From contig CP060260.1 in the NCBI GenBank assembly GCA_023898805.1, positions 1,054,001-1,118,000 of the forward strand: a stretch of DNA of 64,000 bases. Direction: 5' to 3'. Positions 51,423-60,579 of the stretch are shown here, in pieces. The first letter of the stretch is position 1; every line of letters begins with the position of its first letter. The translations under genes were made by a program, and so were the position numbers. Below the pieces are notes generated by a model that had not been told where the DNA came from, made no database searches, and saw only the letters and a program-made list of their open reading frames with translations. Source of the stretch: Rhodospirillales bacterium. Lineage in GTDB: Bacteria > Pseudomonadota > Alphaproteobacteria > Micavibrionales > UBA1664.

Positions 51423-52142
51423 ATGATTGATGATTCACGCGCGCCGATGACCGCGGCACAGACCGCTGCCTCGTATGACGAGGGTCTGCGCACGTATTTC
51501 CGCAAGATATACAACACGATGACGGCGGGCTTGTTGCTGACTGGGTTGGTCGCGATGGTTTGCGCCAGCGTACCGGCCATCGCGGTGCTGTTCACCAAGC
51601 CGCTTTTCGCGATCCTGTTCGCCTTTCTGCCGCTGATTCTGGGTATGACCCTGTTCAACGGCGGCGCGTTGATGAATAAACCGGCCTCGTCCCTGAAGGC
51701 GCGGTTTTATATTTTTTCTGCCGCCTTTGGCCTGTGCCTGACGCCGTTAGTATTGATATACGCCGGCGCCGATCTGGCCCGCGCCTTTTTCGTCACCGCC
51801 GCGACCTTCGCGGGCACGTCGCTGTGGTCTTACGTCACGAAATCCGACCTTTCAAAATTCGGCAGCTTTTTGTTCATGGGCGTGCTCGGCCTGATGATCG
51901 CGATCGTGGTCAATATGTTCCTGCGTTCGCCGATGATGGATTACATCATCTCGATGGCGGGCGTGCTGATCTATACCGGCCTGGTCGCGTGGGACACGCA
52001 AAATCTCAAGGAATCCTACGCCGCCTCCAGTGGGACCGAGGCGAACGACAAGCTTGCGATCATGGGCGCGCTCAGCCTGTACATGAACTTCATCATGCTC
52101 TTTCAGTTCATCCTGCGCCTGATGGGATCGAACCGTAACTGA
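51423..52142 (+). CDS. Bax inhibitor-1/YccA family membrane protein
   Basis: A 239-residue membrane protein with about seven hydrophobic segments. N-terminal 'LRTYFRKIYNTMTAGLLLTG' and C-terminal 'LIYTGLVAWDTQNLKESYAA' then 'LSLYMNFIMLFQFILRLMG' match the BI-1/YccA family (TMBIM-like). Family roles include membrane-protease modulation and ion leak. It ends 17 bp before a bidirectional terminator. Confidence 0.93.
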   Translation: MIDDSRAPMTAAQTAASYDEGLRTYFRKIYNTMTAGLLLTGLVAMVCASVPAIAVLFTKPLFAILFAFLPLILGMTLFNGGALMNKPASSLKARFYIFSAAFGLCLTPLVLIYAGADLARAFFVTAATFAGTSLWSYVTKSDLSKFGSFLFMGVLGLMIAIVVNMFLRSPMMDYIISMAGVLIYTGLVAWDTQNLKESYAASSGTEANDKLAIMGALSLYMNFIMLFQFILRLMGSNRN

Positions 52143-52159
52143 TCGAAGCCGTAAAACGA

Positions 52160-52186
52160 GAAACCCCGCCAAACCGGCGGGGTTTC
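52160..52186. terminator. bidirectional terminator between convergent genes
   Basis: GAAACCCCGCC-AAACC-GGCGGGGTTTC followed by TTTATT. It serves the Bax-inhibitor gene, and on the other strand the GGDEF gene whose stop is at 52188. Confidence 0.85.
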
Positions 52187-52187
52187 T

Positions 52188-53249
52188 TTATTCTGCCACG
52201 CTGACGCGCTTTTGCCGTGCGCTGGGCGCGGCGACGACTTGATTGCGTCCGCCGCCCTTGGCCTTGTAAAGGGCGGCGTCCGCGCGCTCGATCAGTTCCG
52301 ACGTCTTTTCGTTGACGCCCAAAAGCGCGGCGCCCACCGACATGGTAATGCGCCCAAGCCGCGCACCGGTCGCACGGTTGAGGATTTCCTTGGCAGCCAC
52401 TGCTTCGCGCAGGGCGTTCGCGACCTTGATCGCATCTTCAAGTTGCGTTTCCGGCAGCACGACCGCGAATTCCTCGCCGCCGTAACGTGCGGGCAGGTCG
52501 CGGCCCTTGACCCCGTCCTTCAGTGTGCGCGCGACCAGTTTCAGCACTTGGTCGCCGACCTGATGGCCGTAATTGTCGTTGAAGGATTTGAAGTAATCGA
52601 TGTCGACCATAAGAAGGCTTAGGGGTTTCTGGTCGACATGCGCAAGGCTGACAAGGCGGTAGAATTCAGCATCGAACAGCTTGCGGTTGGCGATGCCGGT
52701 CAACGCATCGGTCATCGCTTCCTTGCGCACCGTCTCCATTTCCTCGCGCAATTGCTGCATGACCGATGCCGATTGCGTCAGTCGTGTTTCCAGTGCGCGG
52801 TTTTCCTCGACCATTTTTTTCGCCTGCGCCATCATCGATTCGGCGATCGTCTTCATTTCTTCCGGGCTTTTCGCCTGCGCAAGATTGCCGGCGACGCCGG
52901 CCATCTGGTCGGAATAGGTTTCTGTCTTGGCATGAACGGCCGATGCCGCCGACGACACGTTGGTGATCGTTTCGGCGACCAGCCCTTCGGCCTTGCTCAA
53001 GGCTTCTTCCGAGCGCAGGTTGATGTTCAGGTACTTGTTGTGCAGCTCGATGCACCGTTCCTCGGTCAACTCGTGGCCGCCCTTGATCATGATGTCGATC
53101 GCGCGGGTGATCTCGGCGTCCTCGCCGCTCTCATACACGTACCAAAGCTCGAACAGCACGGGAATCGGCGGTAATTCCAGCGAATCCAGCCGTTCCATCA
53201 CTTTATCGGCGAATTCCCGCGCCTTGGTGGGAGAGTGGTTGTAGCTCAA
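52188..53249 (-). CDS. diguanylate cyclase with N-terminal helical region
   Basis: A 353-residue protein without a membrane segment. The N-terminal helical domain (~1-130) and a coiled coil ('MAQAKKMVEENRALETRLTQ') lead to a GGDEF domain (~175-335) with 'DALTGIANRKLFDAEF' and the active-site motif 'ARYGGEEFAVVLPE'. It should make cyclic di-GMP. The inhibitory I-site RxxD is not intact (KGRD instead), suggesting weakened product inhibition. A signal-coupled partner cannot be named. Confidence 0.93.
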   Translation of the reverse strand: MSYNHSPTKAREFADKVMERLDSLELPPIPVLFELWYVYESGEDAEITRAIDIMIKGGHELTEERCIELHNKYLNINLRSEEALSKAEGLVAETITNVSSAASAVHAKTETYSDQMAGVAGNLAQAKSPEEMKTIAESMMAQAKKMVEENRALETRLTQSASVMQQLREEMETVRKEAMTDALTGIANRKLFDAEFYRLVSLAHVDQKPLSLLMVDIDYFKSFNDNYGHQVGDQVLKLVARTLKDGVKGRDLPARYGGEEFAVVLPETQLEDAIKVANALREAVAAKEILNRATGARLGRITMSVGAALLGVNEKTSELIERADAALYKAKGGGRNQVVAAPSARQKRVSVAE

Positions 53250-53379
53250 GACCGACCTCTGAAAAAGACACTCTGAAAAGGCGGTGCGATTCGCGCCGCA
53301 TGCTTCAGTGTTACAGGTGAATTATTACCCGCTGGTTAAAAGTCGAAAAGCGGAAATCTTTGTTTATATTATGAAAAAA

Positions 53380-54000
53380 TCAAATCCATTTCGACGACGG
53401 ATCGAAAGTCTGCACCGGCGCGACGGTCAGAGCCGTGATAACGTCAGCGATGCTGCCGACTTCTGAAATCAGGTGGCGGTCGTCCTCACGCATGAAACGC
53501 TCGCCGATGACGTTATCGATCATTTTTATGAAAGGCGTCCAGTAATCGTTGACGTTGGCGATGACGATCGGCTTGTCGTGGATGCCCAACTGCTTCCAGG
53601 TCATCACCTCGCACAATTCGTCCAGCGTGCCGATCCCGCCCGGCAGCACGACGAAGGCATCGGATTTATCGACCATCATCTGCTTGCGCGTATGCATGGA
53701 ATCGACGACATGCAGCTCGGTCAGGTCGACATGGCTGACCTCGCGCTTGGAAATGTGTTCGGGAATGATACCGATGACCTTGCCCCCGGCCTGAAGCACG
53801 GAATCGGCCAGAATGCCCATCAACCCCACGCGCCCGCCGCCATAGACCAGGGTCATGCCGGCTTGTGCCAGCAACTGTCCGAAATCATGCGCGGTTTTCT
53901 TGTGGTGCTCGGCGCAATGCCCAGAAGACCCCAGATATACGCATACAGAGGAGATTTTTGGAAAAGGCCGCGCGGCGGCCGTGTTTTGTGCTTCGCTCAT
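53380..54000 (-). CDS. LOG family protein (TIGR00730)
   Basis: A 206-residue protein with the diagnostic 'LVYGGGRVGLMGILADSVL' (~50) and 'FVVLPGGIGTLDELCEVMTW' (~115). Family members include cytokinin riboside 5'-monophosphate phosphoribohydrolases (LOG), with the catalytic Glu in 'GTLDE'. The physiological substrate in bacteria is mostly unsettled. It is divergent from psd with a 62-bp gap. The 130-bp gap to the GGDEF gene holds only AT-rich sequence. Confidence 0.92.
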   Translation of the reverse strand: MSEAQNTAAARPFPKISSVCVYLGSSGHCAEHHKKTAHDFGQLLAQAGMTLVYGGGRVGLMGILADSVLQAGGKVIGIIPEHISKREVSHVDLTELHVVDSMHTRKQMMVDKSDAFVVLPGGIGTLDELCEVMTWKQLGIHDKPIVIANVNDYWTPFIKMIDNVIGERFMREDDRHLISEVGSIADVITALTVAPVQTFDPSSKWI

Positions 54001-54062
54001 GACCGCGCAGTTTTAAAAGGGAATGCCTTTCCCTTCAAGAGCCTGTTTGCTACATAGTCGGA

Positions 54063-54812
54063 ATGACCCAGACCAACGACCACTGGTCCGACCTGCTCGC
54101 GACCATCCGCAAGACCGTCATTTTCCCCGTCAACCCGGCCGGCTGGCCGTTCGTCGCGGCTTTCGCCGTCGGTGCCGCGGTGCTTGGCTTTATCGCCACG
54201 CCGCTGGGCTGGATCGGACTCGTCCTTACCCTGTGGTGTCTGTATTTCTTCCGCGACCCGGTGCGCGCGACACCCGCGCGCGAGGGTCTGGTGGTCTCGC
54301 CCGGTTGCGGGCGCGTGGTGGCTGTCACGCCGGATGTGCAATTGCCGCCGGAACTCGACCGCGCCATGGACACGGGGTTCAATTTCACCCGTATTTCCGT
54401 GTTCCTTTCGGTCTTCGACGTCCACGTCAACCGCGTGCCTGTAACGGGCGAGGTAACGCAGACCGCCTACCGTCCGGGAAAATTCCTCAACGCCGCGCTC
54501 GACAAGGCCTCGACCGACAACGAGATGTCGGCGACTCTGCTCAAGGTCAAGAACGGCACCAAGGATGTCGATGTCGCCTTTGTCCAGATCGCGGGCTGGG
54601 TCGCGCGCCGCATCGTCAACGAACTCGCTCCCGGCCGTCAGGTCCGCACCGGCGAACGCATGGGCCTGATCCGCTTCGGCTCGCGCATCGACGTCTACGT
54701 GCCGGATGGCTGCGTGCCGATGGTGTCTGTGGGCCAAAGCGTGATCGAGGGCGAAACCGTGCTGGCCGATTTTAAATCGAAGGAAAAACCGCGCGAGGCG
54801 GTGCTGCAATGA
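54063..54812 (+). CDS. psd: phosphatidylserine decarboxylase proenzyme
   Basis: A 249-residue protein of the short (archaeal-type) Psd group. It has two N-terminal membrane segments (~20-60). 'FLSVFDVHVNRVPVTGEV' is the conserved core. 'RMGLIRFGSRIDVYVP' contains the G-S self-cleavage site that forms the pyruvoyl group. It makes phosphatidylethanolamine from PssA product. It overlaps pssA by 4 nt. Confidence 0.95.
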   Translation: MTQTNDHWSDLLATIRKTVIFPVNPAGWPFVAAFAVGAAVLGFIATPLGWIGLVLTLWCLYFFRDPVRATPAREGLVVSPGCGRVVAVTPDVQLPPELDRAMDTGFNFTRISVFLSVFDVHVNRVPVTGEVTQTAYRPGKFLNAALDKASTDNEMSATLLKVKNGTKDVDVAFVQIAGWVARRIVNELAPGRQVRTGERMGLIRFGSRIDVYVPDGCVPMVSVGQSVIEGETVLADFKSKEKPREAVLQ

Positions 54813-55651
54813 CCGGCGAACCGGACCCGCGGGCCGAGGAAACCCTCGACGCCTATTTTATCGAGGATCCGTCCGAAGAAAAAACACCCGAAGGCACGCG
54901 CCTGCGCCGCTTTCTGCCCAATTTCTTGACGCTCTGCGGCCTTTCGGCAGGCTTGCTGGCCATTCAAAAGGCGGTCAACAACCAATGGGATGATGCGGTA
55001 CTGCTGATCACTTTCGCCGCCATCGTCGACACGATGGACGGCGCGCTCGCCCGGCTTTTACAGGCGACCTCGAAATTCGGCGCCGAGCTTGATTCACTTG
55101 CCGATTTTTTAAGCTTCGGCGTTGCGCCTGCCTTCGTCATGTATCTCTGGACGCTTGACAATGCGGGGCCGGTCGGTTGGGTCGCGGTGTTGGTGTTCGC
55201 GCTGTGCTCGGCCCTGCGCCTTGCGCGTTTCAACACGCTTTCCGAAATCGACCCGCGGCCGCAATGGGCGCGCAAATTCTTCATGGGTGTGCCCGCCCCT
55301 TGCGGCGCGGGCCTCGCGCTGATGCCGTTGATCGCCAGCCTTCAGTTTCCGGATTTTTCAGGCTACCCGCTGCTGACGCCGTTGATCGGGATCTGGATGA
55401 TTCTGATCGGCCTGCTGATGGTGTCCAAACTCCCCACCCTTTCCAGCAAGCAGGTCAAGCTTCCGGCGTCCTCGGCGGTGCCGATGCTTGCGGCGGCGGG
55501 GCTGTTTCTGGCCGCGTTGGTGCATATGCCCTGGGCCACGCTGCTGGTCGCGGGCACCACATACGCGGCCTCGATTTTGATCGGGTTGAAAATGTATTTC
55601 CGCCTTAAACGCATGAACGCGCCGTCTGCGCCGGTTGCGGACGCGGCATAA
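54809..55651 (+). CDS. pssA: CDP-diacylglycerol-serine O-phosphatidyltransferase
   Basis: A 280-residue membrane protein of the CDP-alcohol phosphotransferase family. The motif D-x2-D-G-x2-A-R-x8-G-x3-D-x3-D is complete in 'DTMDGALARLLQ' and 'KFGAELDSLADFLSFG' (~72-102). Several transmembrane segments follow. It makes phosphatidylserine, which Psd then decarboxylates; the two genes are coupled (ATGA). A strong terminator closes the operon. Confidence 0.96.
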   Translation: MTGEPDPRAEETLDAYFIEDPSEEKTPEGTRLRRFLPNFLTLCGLSAGLLAIQKAVNNQWDDAVLLITFAAIVDTMDGALARLLQATSKFGAELDSLADFLSFGVAPAFVMYLWTLDNAGPVGWVAVLVFALCSALRLARFNTLSEIDPRPQWARKFFMGVPAPCGAGLALMPLIASLQFPDFSGYPLLTPLIGIWMILIGLLMVSKLPTLSSKQVKLPASSAVPMLAAAGLFLAALVHMPWATLLVAGTTYAASILIGLKMYFRLKRMNAPSAPVADAA

Positions 55652-55654
55652 AAG

Positions 55655-55682
55655 AAAACCCCGGCTCTTCCGGGGTTTTTTA
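55655..55682 (+). terminator. intrinsic terminator after pssA
   Basis: AAAACCCCGG-CTCTT-CCGGGGTTTT followed by more T, ending the psd-pssA operon. Confidence 0.9.
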
Positions 55683-55725
55683 TGGATGCTGGATCGCTGC
55701 CACATCACTGAATGGTGTGCAGTCC

Positions 55726-55786
55726 AGAGCGGCGACAGCCGCTCCTCGAACTTATGCAAGCGGAACCCGCGCGGCGTTTGAACGCC
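55726..55786. repeat. GC-rich hairpin repeat (REP-like), copy 4
   Basis: GAGCGGC-GACA-GCCGCTC (perfect 7-bp stem, 55727-55744), then CGAACTTATGCAAGCGGAAC and GCGGCGTTTGAACG. It is the same block order as at 30865 and 45593. It lies between the pssA terminator and the 216-aa gene. Confidence 0.75.
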
Positions 55787-55794
55787 AAACGACA

Positions 55795-56445
55795 CTAGAT
55801 GGCGTAAGCAATCCAGTGATACCGGCGCTGGGCCAGCATGGTGCGCGCCATATCGGCGTGCCCGTCCTGCCAGTCGCGGCCGTTCGCGGCAAAGCGCTGC
55901 GTCAGGACGCCGCGCACATATTGCGCGCGTTGCAGCAGGGCGCGCATCCCTGCGGCCTGCGCGCTGCGTGCGCGCAGCATCAGCAGCGGCTCGGCCACCG
56001 GTGTGCGAGCGCGTGCGATGCGCGCTCGTGGCTGTGCGCCCGCGAATAAAAGCGCGCTCGCCATGCGCAGCCTGCGCTTGGGCGTAAAGGCGGCACCGGC
56101 GCCCATCCTGAAGGCGGGCGCAAGGCTGCGGCGGAAAAACCGTGTCGCGCCGCCGCCACGGCGAATGCCATGGCCGTTGCCGCGCGCGGCAACTTGCGTG
56201 GTGGGTGCGGCGACACCCGCGCGCATGTCCAGAATCGGTTCGGCGTAACTGCGCGGGCGGGCGCGGCGGAACGGCCGGGCGGCGCGCGTCGGCGCATGGC
56301 GCACAACGGGCGCCGGCGTGGCGGCCATGACGGCGATGCCCGCGGCAATGACACCATGCGCGGCGCGCAGCATGTCACCGGCATCGCTGATGGGCGTGTC
56401 CGGATCGATCGGGCGGTTCATAAGCAGGGCACTGGCATCTGTCAT
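55795..56445 (-). CDS. Arg/Ala-rich hypothetical protein
   Basis: A 216-residue, strongly basic, Arg/Ala-rich protein ('ARPFRRARPRSYAEP', 'RRGGGATRFFRRSLAPAF'). It has one hydrophobic stretch ('AAHGVIAAGIAVMAATPAPV') and no known motif. TATAGT lies 6 nt before the ATG (with a weak -35), which supports expression as a leaderless message. Its composition resembles random high-GC reading frames, so reality is uncertain. Confidence 0.45.
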   Translation of the reverse strand: MTDASALLMNRPIDPDTPISDAGDMLRAAHGVIAAGIAVMAATPAPVVRHAPTRAARPFRRARPRSYAEPILDMRAGVAAPTTQVAARGNGHGIRRGGGATRFFRRSLAPAFRMGAGAAFTPKRRLRMASALLFAGAQPRARIARARTPVAEPLLMLRARSAQAAGMRALLQRAQYVRGVLTQRFAANGRDWQDGHADMARTMLAQRRYHWIAYAI

Positions 56446-56496
56446 GCCTGTACTATAGGGCGATTCATGACCCCAACCAACAAAAACCGGATTCTC

Positions 56497-58008
56497 TTAG
56501 GTATTCAGGTATTTGTGCGCGCGATATGACAAGGCTTCGGCCAGATGCACGCGCCCGATCAAGGCCGCCGCGCCGTCCAGATCGGCGATCGTGCGCGCGA
56601 CCCGCAACAGGCGGTGATACCCGCGCGCCGACAGGTTCAGATTCGCGGCCGCCTGATCGACCAGCGCTTTCGCGTCCGGCGCCAGCGCGCAGGCGTCTTC
56701 AAGCTGCGCCACCGGCAGCGTCGCGTTGGTCACGCCCTCGCCGTGGCGCGCGGCCTGCGCCGTCCGCGCGGCGGCGACGCGCGCGGCGACAATCGCCGAA
56801 GCCTCGCCTGTTTTAGGCGCGTTGAGATCGGCAAGCGACACCGCCGGCACCTCGATATGCATGTCGATCCGGTCCAGCAGCGGGCCCGAAAGTCGGCCCT
56901 GATATTCCGCCGCGCATTTGGGCGCGCGGGTGCATTCCTGCGCGGGATCGCCCAGATACCCGCACCGGCATGGATTCATCGCCGCAACCAGTTGAAAGCG
57001 CGCGGGCCATACCGCGTGGCTGTTGACCCGGGCGATGACGGCTTGCCCGGTTTCCAGCGGTTGGCGCAGCGCCTCCAGACTCGCGCGCGCGAATTCCGGC
57101 AATTCGTCGAGAAACAGGACGCCGCGATGGGCCAGTGAGATTTCGCCCGGCTTCGCCCGCGCGCCGCCGCCGACCAACGCGGGCAGGCTGGCCGAATGGT
57201 GCGGATCGCGATAGGGCCGCGCGCGCACCATGCCCCCTTCGGGCAACAGGCCCGCGAGGGAGTGGATCATCGAAACCTCCAACGCCTCCTTGGGGCTGAG
57301 CGGCGGCAATATGCCGGGCAGCCGTTGCGCCAGCATGGATTTCCCCGATCCCGGCGGTCCTGCCATCAATATGTTGTGGCCGCCCGCCGCCGCGATTTCC
57401 AGCGCGCGCTTGGCCGATTCCTGCCCGCGTATGTCGGAAAGACACAGACCCGGCCCCGGTGCCTCGCCGCCCAGCGCCGCGACCGGCGCGCGCAGGACCT
57501 GCGTCCCCTTGAAATGGTTGATCAACTGCAGCAGATCGTCGGGCGCCAGCACGTCCAGCCCGCCCGCCCAGGCCGCTTCCGCCCCGCACGCGCCGGGACA
57601 GATCAGGTTAAGATTGCTGGCGCTGGCATGGATGGCGGCGGGCAGGACGCCGCCCACCGCGCGGATGCGGGAATCGAGGCCGAGTTCGCCAAGCACGCAC
57701 GCGCCGGCCAGCTCCTCCTTGGGCAGGATTCCCATCGCGCATAAAAGGCCCAGCGCGATCGGCAGGTCGTAATGCGACCCTTCCTTGGTAACGTCGGCGG
57801 GGGCCAGATTGACGGTGATCCGCTTGGGCGGCAGGCTCAACCCCATCGCGTGCAGCGCCCCGCGCACGCGTTCGCGGCTTTCGCCCACGGCCTTGTCCGG
57901 CAAACCGACAATGGTGAACGCGGGCAGGCCGGACGTGATCTGGACCTGCACCTCGATCGGCAATACGTCGATCCCGGAAAACGCGACGGTCTGGACGTTG
58001 GCTACCAT
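56497..58008 (-). CDS. ComM/YifB family Mg-chelatase-like ATPase
   Basis: A 503-residue AAA+ protein. The N-terminal ChlI-like lobe begins 'MVANVQTVAFSGIDVLPIEV'. Walker A is 'ILMAGPPGSGKSMLAQRL' (~212), Walker B 'GVLFLDELPEFARASLE', with a CRCGYLGD zinc-like segment and the C-terminal 'LSARGYHRLLRVARTIADLD'. ComM aids branch migration during natural transformation. It is 51 bp from the epimerase-like gene; no com operon is present. Confidence 0.93.
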   Translation of the reverse strand: MVANVQTVAFSGIDVLPIEVQVQITSGLPAFTIVGLPDKAVGESRERVRGALHAMGLSLPPKRITVNLAPADVTKEGSHYDLPIALGLLCAMGILPKEELAGACVLGELGLDSRIRAVGGVLPAAIHASASNLNLICPGACGAEAAWAGGLDVLAPDDLLQLINHFKGTQVLRAPVAALGGEAPGPGLCLSDIRGQESAKRALEIAAAGGHNILMAGPPGSGKSMLAQRLPGILPPLSPKEALEVSMIHSLAGLLPEGGMVRARPYRDPHHSASLPALVGGGARAKPGEISLAHRGVLFLDELPEFARASLEALRQPLETGQAVIARVNSHAVWPARFQLVAAMNPCRCGYLGDPAQECTRAPKCAAEYQGRLSGPLLDRIDMHIEVPAVSLADLNAPKTGEASAIVAARVAAARTAQAARHGEGVTNATLPVAQLEDACALAPDAKALVDQAAANLNLSARGYHRLLRVARTIADLDGAAALIGRVHLAEALSYRAHKYLNT

Positions 58009-58059
58009 GATGGCCCCATGATCAGGCTGGTAAACGCGAAAACACGCGCAGGTGCGTTT

Positions 58060-59702
58060 CTAAAGATTCTCGACAAGCAAATGGTCGTAACCAAGTTTTT
58101 TGATGTTTTTTGCGAACGAATAATAATCCGGCCATACGGTGATGCCGTTGAATTTGAAACGGATGGGTTTTGTCAGCGCGTTTGCGTAAAGATAGATCAC
58201 CACACGTTTGACGGTTGATCCAACTGTTTCCGGATCCTGAAAGCCGTAACGCGAAAGCGGCACGGTGAAATGCCCCGCTTTGGTGATCTGCGGCAAATAG
58301 CGATAGGTTTCCCGCCCGCTTTCATCGACAAGTCCAAGGGCCCAGTATATCGGCTCGGAGGATTCGGCATCTATCGTGAACAGGTTCAGGATATTCGTAT
58401 CGATCGAATGGTTTAGGTCCAGCGTAAGGCGTCCCTGCGTCTGTGGTTCCGGTTGCGCCGGTGGATTAAGAACCAGATAGCCATCGGCATCCTTTTGCAT
58501 GCCGATAAGGGCTTCGTTGCCGGTCTGTAGAACCAGCGGATCGGTTTTGCCTGAAACCTGCGCCAACGGCGCATCGAACATGGATATTTGTGAACCGCCA
58601 TTGACAATATCCAGCCGGACCCGATCGGTCCCCTTGGGCACTGGCCCGGTCAGAAAAAGCTTGGAATCACGAACGGCGTCGGTGTTGCCGGCCCCGCTCG
58701 ACACGTCCGCAAGCGTCCCGCCATCCCGGTCGAAAAACGTAAGACGGGTTTGATAGATGTCCCTCAGATACGGCTGCGGCGTGCCGAGTTCGGAGAACAG
58801 GAACTGCCCGTCATGGCTGAAGACTTGATAGTTTTTGGAAAAAATGGAGCGCCTTCGTGCCGCCTGTCCCTTGTAAAACGCATCCCCGGTCAACCGGTAA
58901 AGCGCGTCGAACTGGTTGGTCTCGAATATGATGTATCGTGTGTGATTGGGGATATGCGGCGAGAGCATGTAATAAGACCAGCTGCCGTCTTTGAAGAAAA
59001 ATGACGATATATTCGATTTAAGGTCGTTAAAGGCACAATCGGTTATATCAGTGTACGCCGCATGGTCGGGTTCGGCCTTGGCGTATATGGCAAGCGCTTC
59101 CAGCGATACAAGGAAGCCGTTGAGTACGTAGTTTTGATCCGCATTGCTCATTTCGGGCCATACGAATTCACCAAGCCAGCATTTGGCCGTATCCGTTTTA
59201 TGAAGGGCGCCGTGCGCATCCACGGGGCGGATAAGCTGATCCATCAGCGCGTTGCCCGCCGCCAGATATTTGTCGTTTCCAGTGGCTTCGTACAGGGCCA
59301 GGGCGGCCAGCCCCATGCCGGAAAAATCCATGCCTGAATACCATCCCGCAGGGAAGGAATCGTAGGCATCGTGCGGCCAGTATCCGTCCTTGTTGCGCGA
59401 ATCGAGGAATCGGTTGAACCGTCCTTCGACGATGGCCATGCGCGCCGGGTCATTCCGCAGCTGCGGATCGCGCAGCGCGGTCAGGATGCTGATGCCTATG
59501 ATATGATATAGGGATCCTTGAAACTTTCGTCCTGCAGCTTGGCAAGCGACGTCGTGGTGTCGTAGCCCCATGTGTAAGGCAGCAAGACCTGATTTTCCGT
59601 TGCCAGGATATGAAAGGGGTCGGCAAGGGCGGGCCCTGCAATCCACAGGGGGCATAAAAAAAGAACGCACGCGACGGCAAGACGGATTTTCTTTAACGGC
59701 AT
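58060..59702 (-). pseudogene. frameshifted D-glucuronyl C5-epimerase-like exported protein
   Basis: Two overlapping frames make one gene. The first (59702-59496) gives a signal peptide and 'DPFHILATENQVLLPYTWGY' and stops after 'KDPYIIS'. The second (in frame to 58060) continues 'IIGISILTALRDPQL' through the body. The break lies in TATGATATGATATA (59497-59510); removing one 5-bp unit restores one frame of about 545 residues. The body ('GWYSGMDFSGMGLAALALYE', 'YVLNGFLVSLEALAIYAKAE', 'NHTRYIIFETNQFDALYRLT') matches the GLCE C-terminal domain. It may be inactive, phase-variable, or a sequencing error. Confidence 0.75.
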
Positions 59703-59768
59703 TTGCGGACGGCTTCTTTCTCGAAAGTTCGGTTCATATCTGGTTATCCATCCGGAGCTTATAGACGA

Positions 59769-59777
59769 TTATCCACA
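59769..59777 (+). other. isolated perfect DnaA box
   Basis: TTATCCACA in the 141-bp gap between the divergent epimerase-like and 224-aa genes, with a partial TTATCCATC about 25 bp to the left. Confidence 0.55.
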
Positions 59778-59843
59778 ACGCGCAAATCATGTTACGCTGT
59801 CTTGTCGTAATGATTCTCTCCGCCTGACGCCTTTCCGGTTTTC

Positions 59844-60518
59844 ATGTCGCTTCCCATTCGCCGCCTGTCCGAACAGGACCTCGCGCAGCTTTACCTGCAG
59901 ACCGAGGCGCCCCTGCGTCTCGACGACCTGATGCAGGACCGCGTGCATGGCGACGCGGCGCAAATCGCGGTCCACGATTCCATCGCGGCCCAGACGCCGG
60001 ATCTGGCCCTGATCTCGCTTTCCTTATGCGCGTTGATCGTCGCGCGCGACTTTCCCGTCGAACTCAAGGACGGGCCGGGCGGCCCGGTTTTGCGCGAACT
60101 GACCGTCGCGTGCGAGGACAATCTGCTGACCGTCGGGCGTCTGTGGCTCGACACGGTGTGCAACGGCATCAAGCCTGCCCGGTCCGACCGCGACGTGATT
60201 GCCACCATTCCCGACCGGCTGCGCATTCTGACCTCGATCTTCATGGAATTGCGCGACATGCTCCTTGAAACCGCGCCGGGGCCGATCCATGCGGCGCTCA
60301 AGACCCTGTATTACCAATCCGAAAGCCACGCCGATCTGGCCGACCGCTTTGTCGCCGACTTTGCGCGCCCGCGCAAAACCGCGAAACCATCGGCGGATCA
60401 TGCAGCCGCGCGCCGCAAGACGCCCGTGCAGGTTCCGTTGCCTTTCGACCTGATCCGCCCCCGCGAGGGTGCGGAGGTAGTGTCCTTCAGTCTGTTTCAC
60501 CAGAAACGCCGGCCATAA
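59844..60518 (+). CDS. unrecognised soluble protein
   Basis: A 224-residue protein. The first ~175 residues are mixed helical ('LSEQDLAQLYLQTEAPLRLD', 'GIKPARSDRDVIATIPDRLR'), followed by a basic, Pro-rich tail ('FARPRKTAKPSADHAAARRK'). It has no signal peptide, membrane segment or recognised motif. It is followed after 61 bp by the duplicated gene pair. Confidence 0.6.
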   Translation: MSLPIRRLSEQDLAQLYLQTEAPLRLDDLMQDRVHGDAAQIAVHDSIAAQTPDLALISLSLCALIVARDFPVELKDGPGGPVLRELTVACEDNLLTVGRLWLDTVCNGIKPARSDRDVIATIPDRLRILTSIFMELRDMLLETAPGPIHAALKTLYYQSESHADLADRFVADFARPRKTAKPSADHAAARRKTPVQVPLPFDLIRPREGAEVVSFSLFHQKRRP

Positions 60519-60579
60519 GCTGCGCTGGCCGCGGGCATCGGAATTTGTTTTTTCATAAAAATTATATTAGGGTGGCCGC

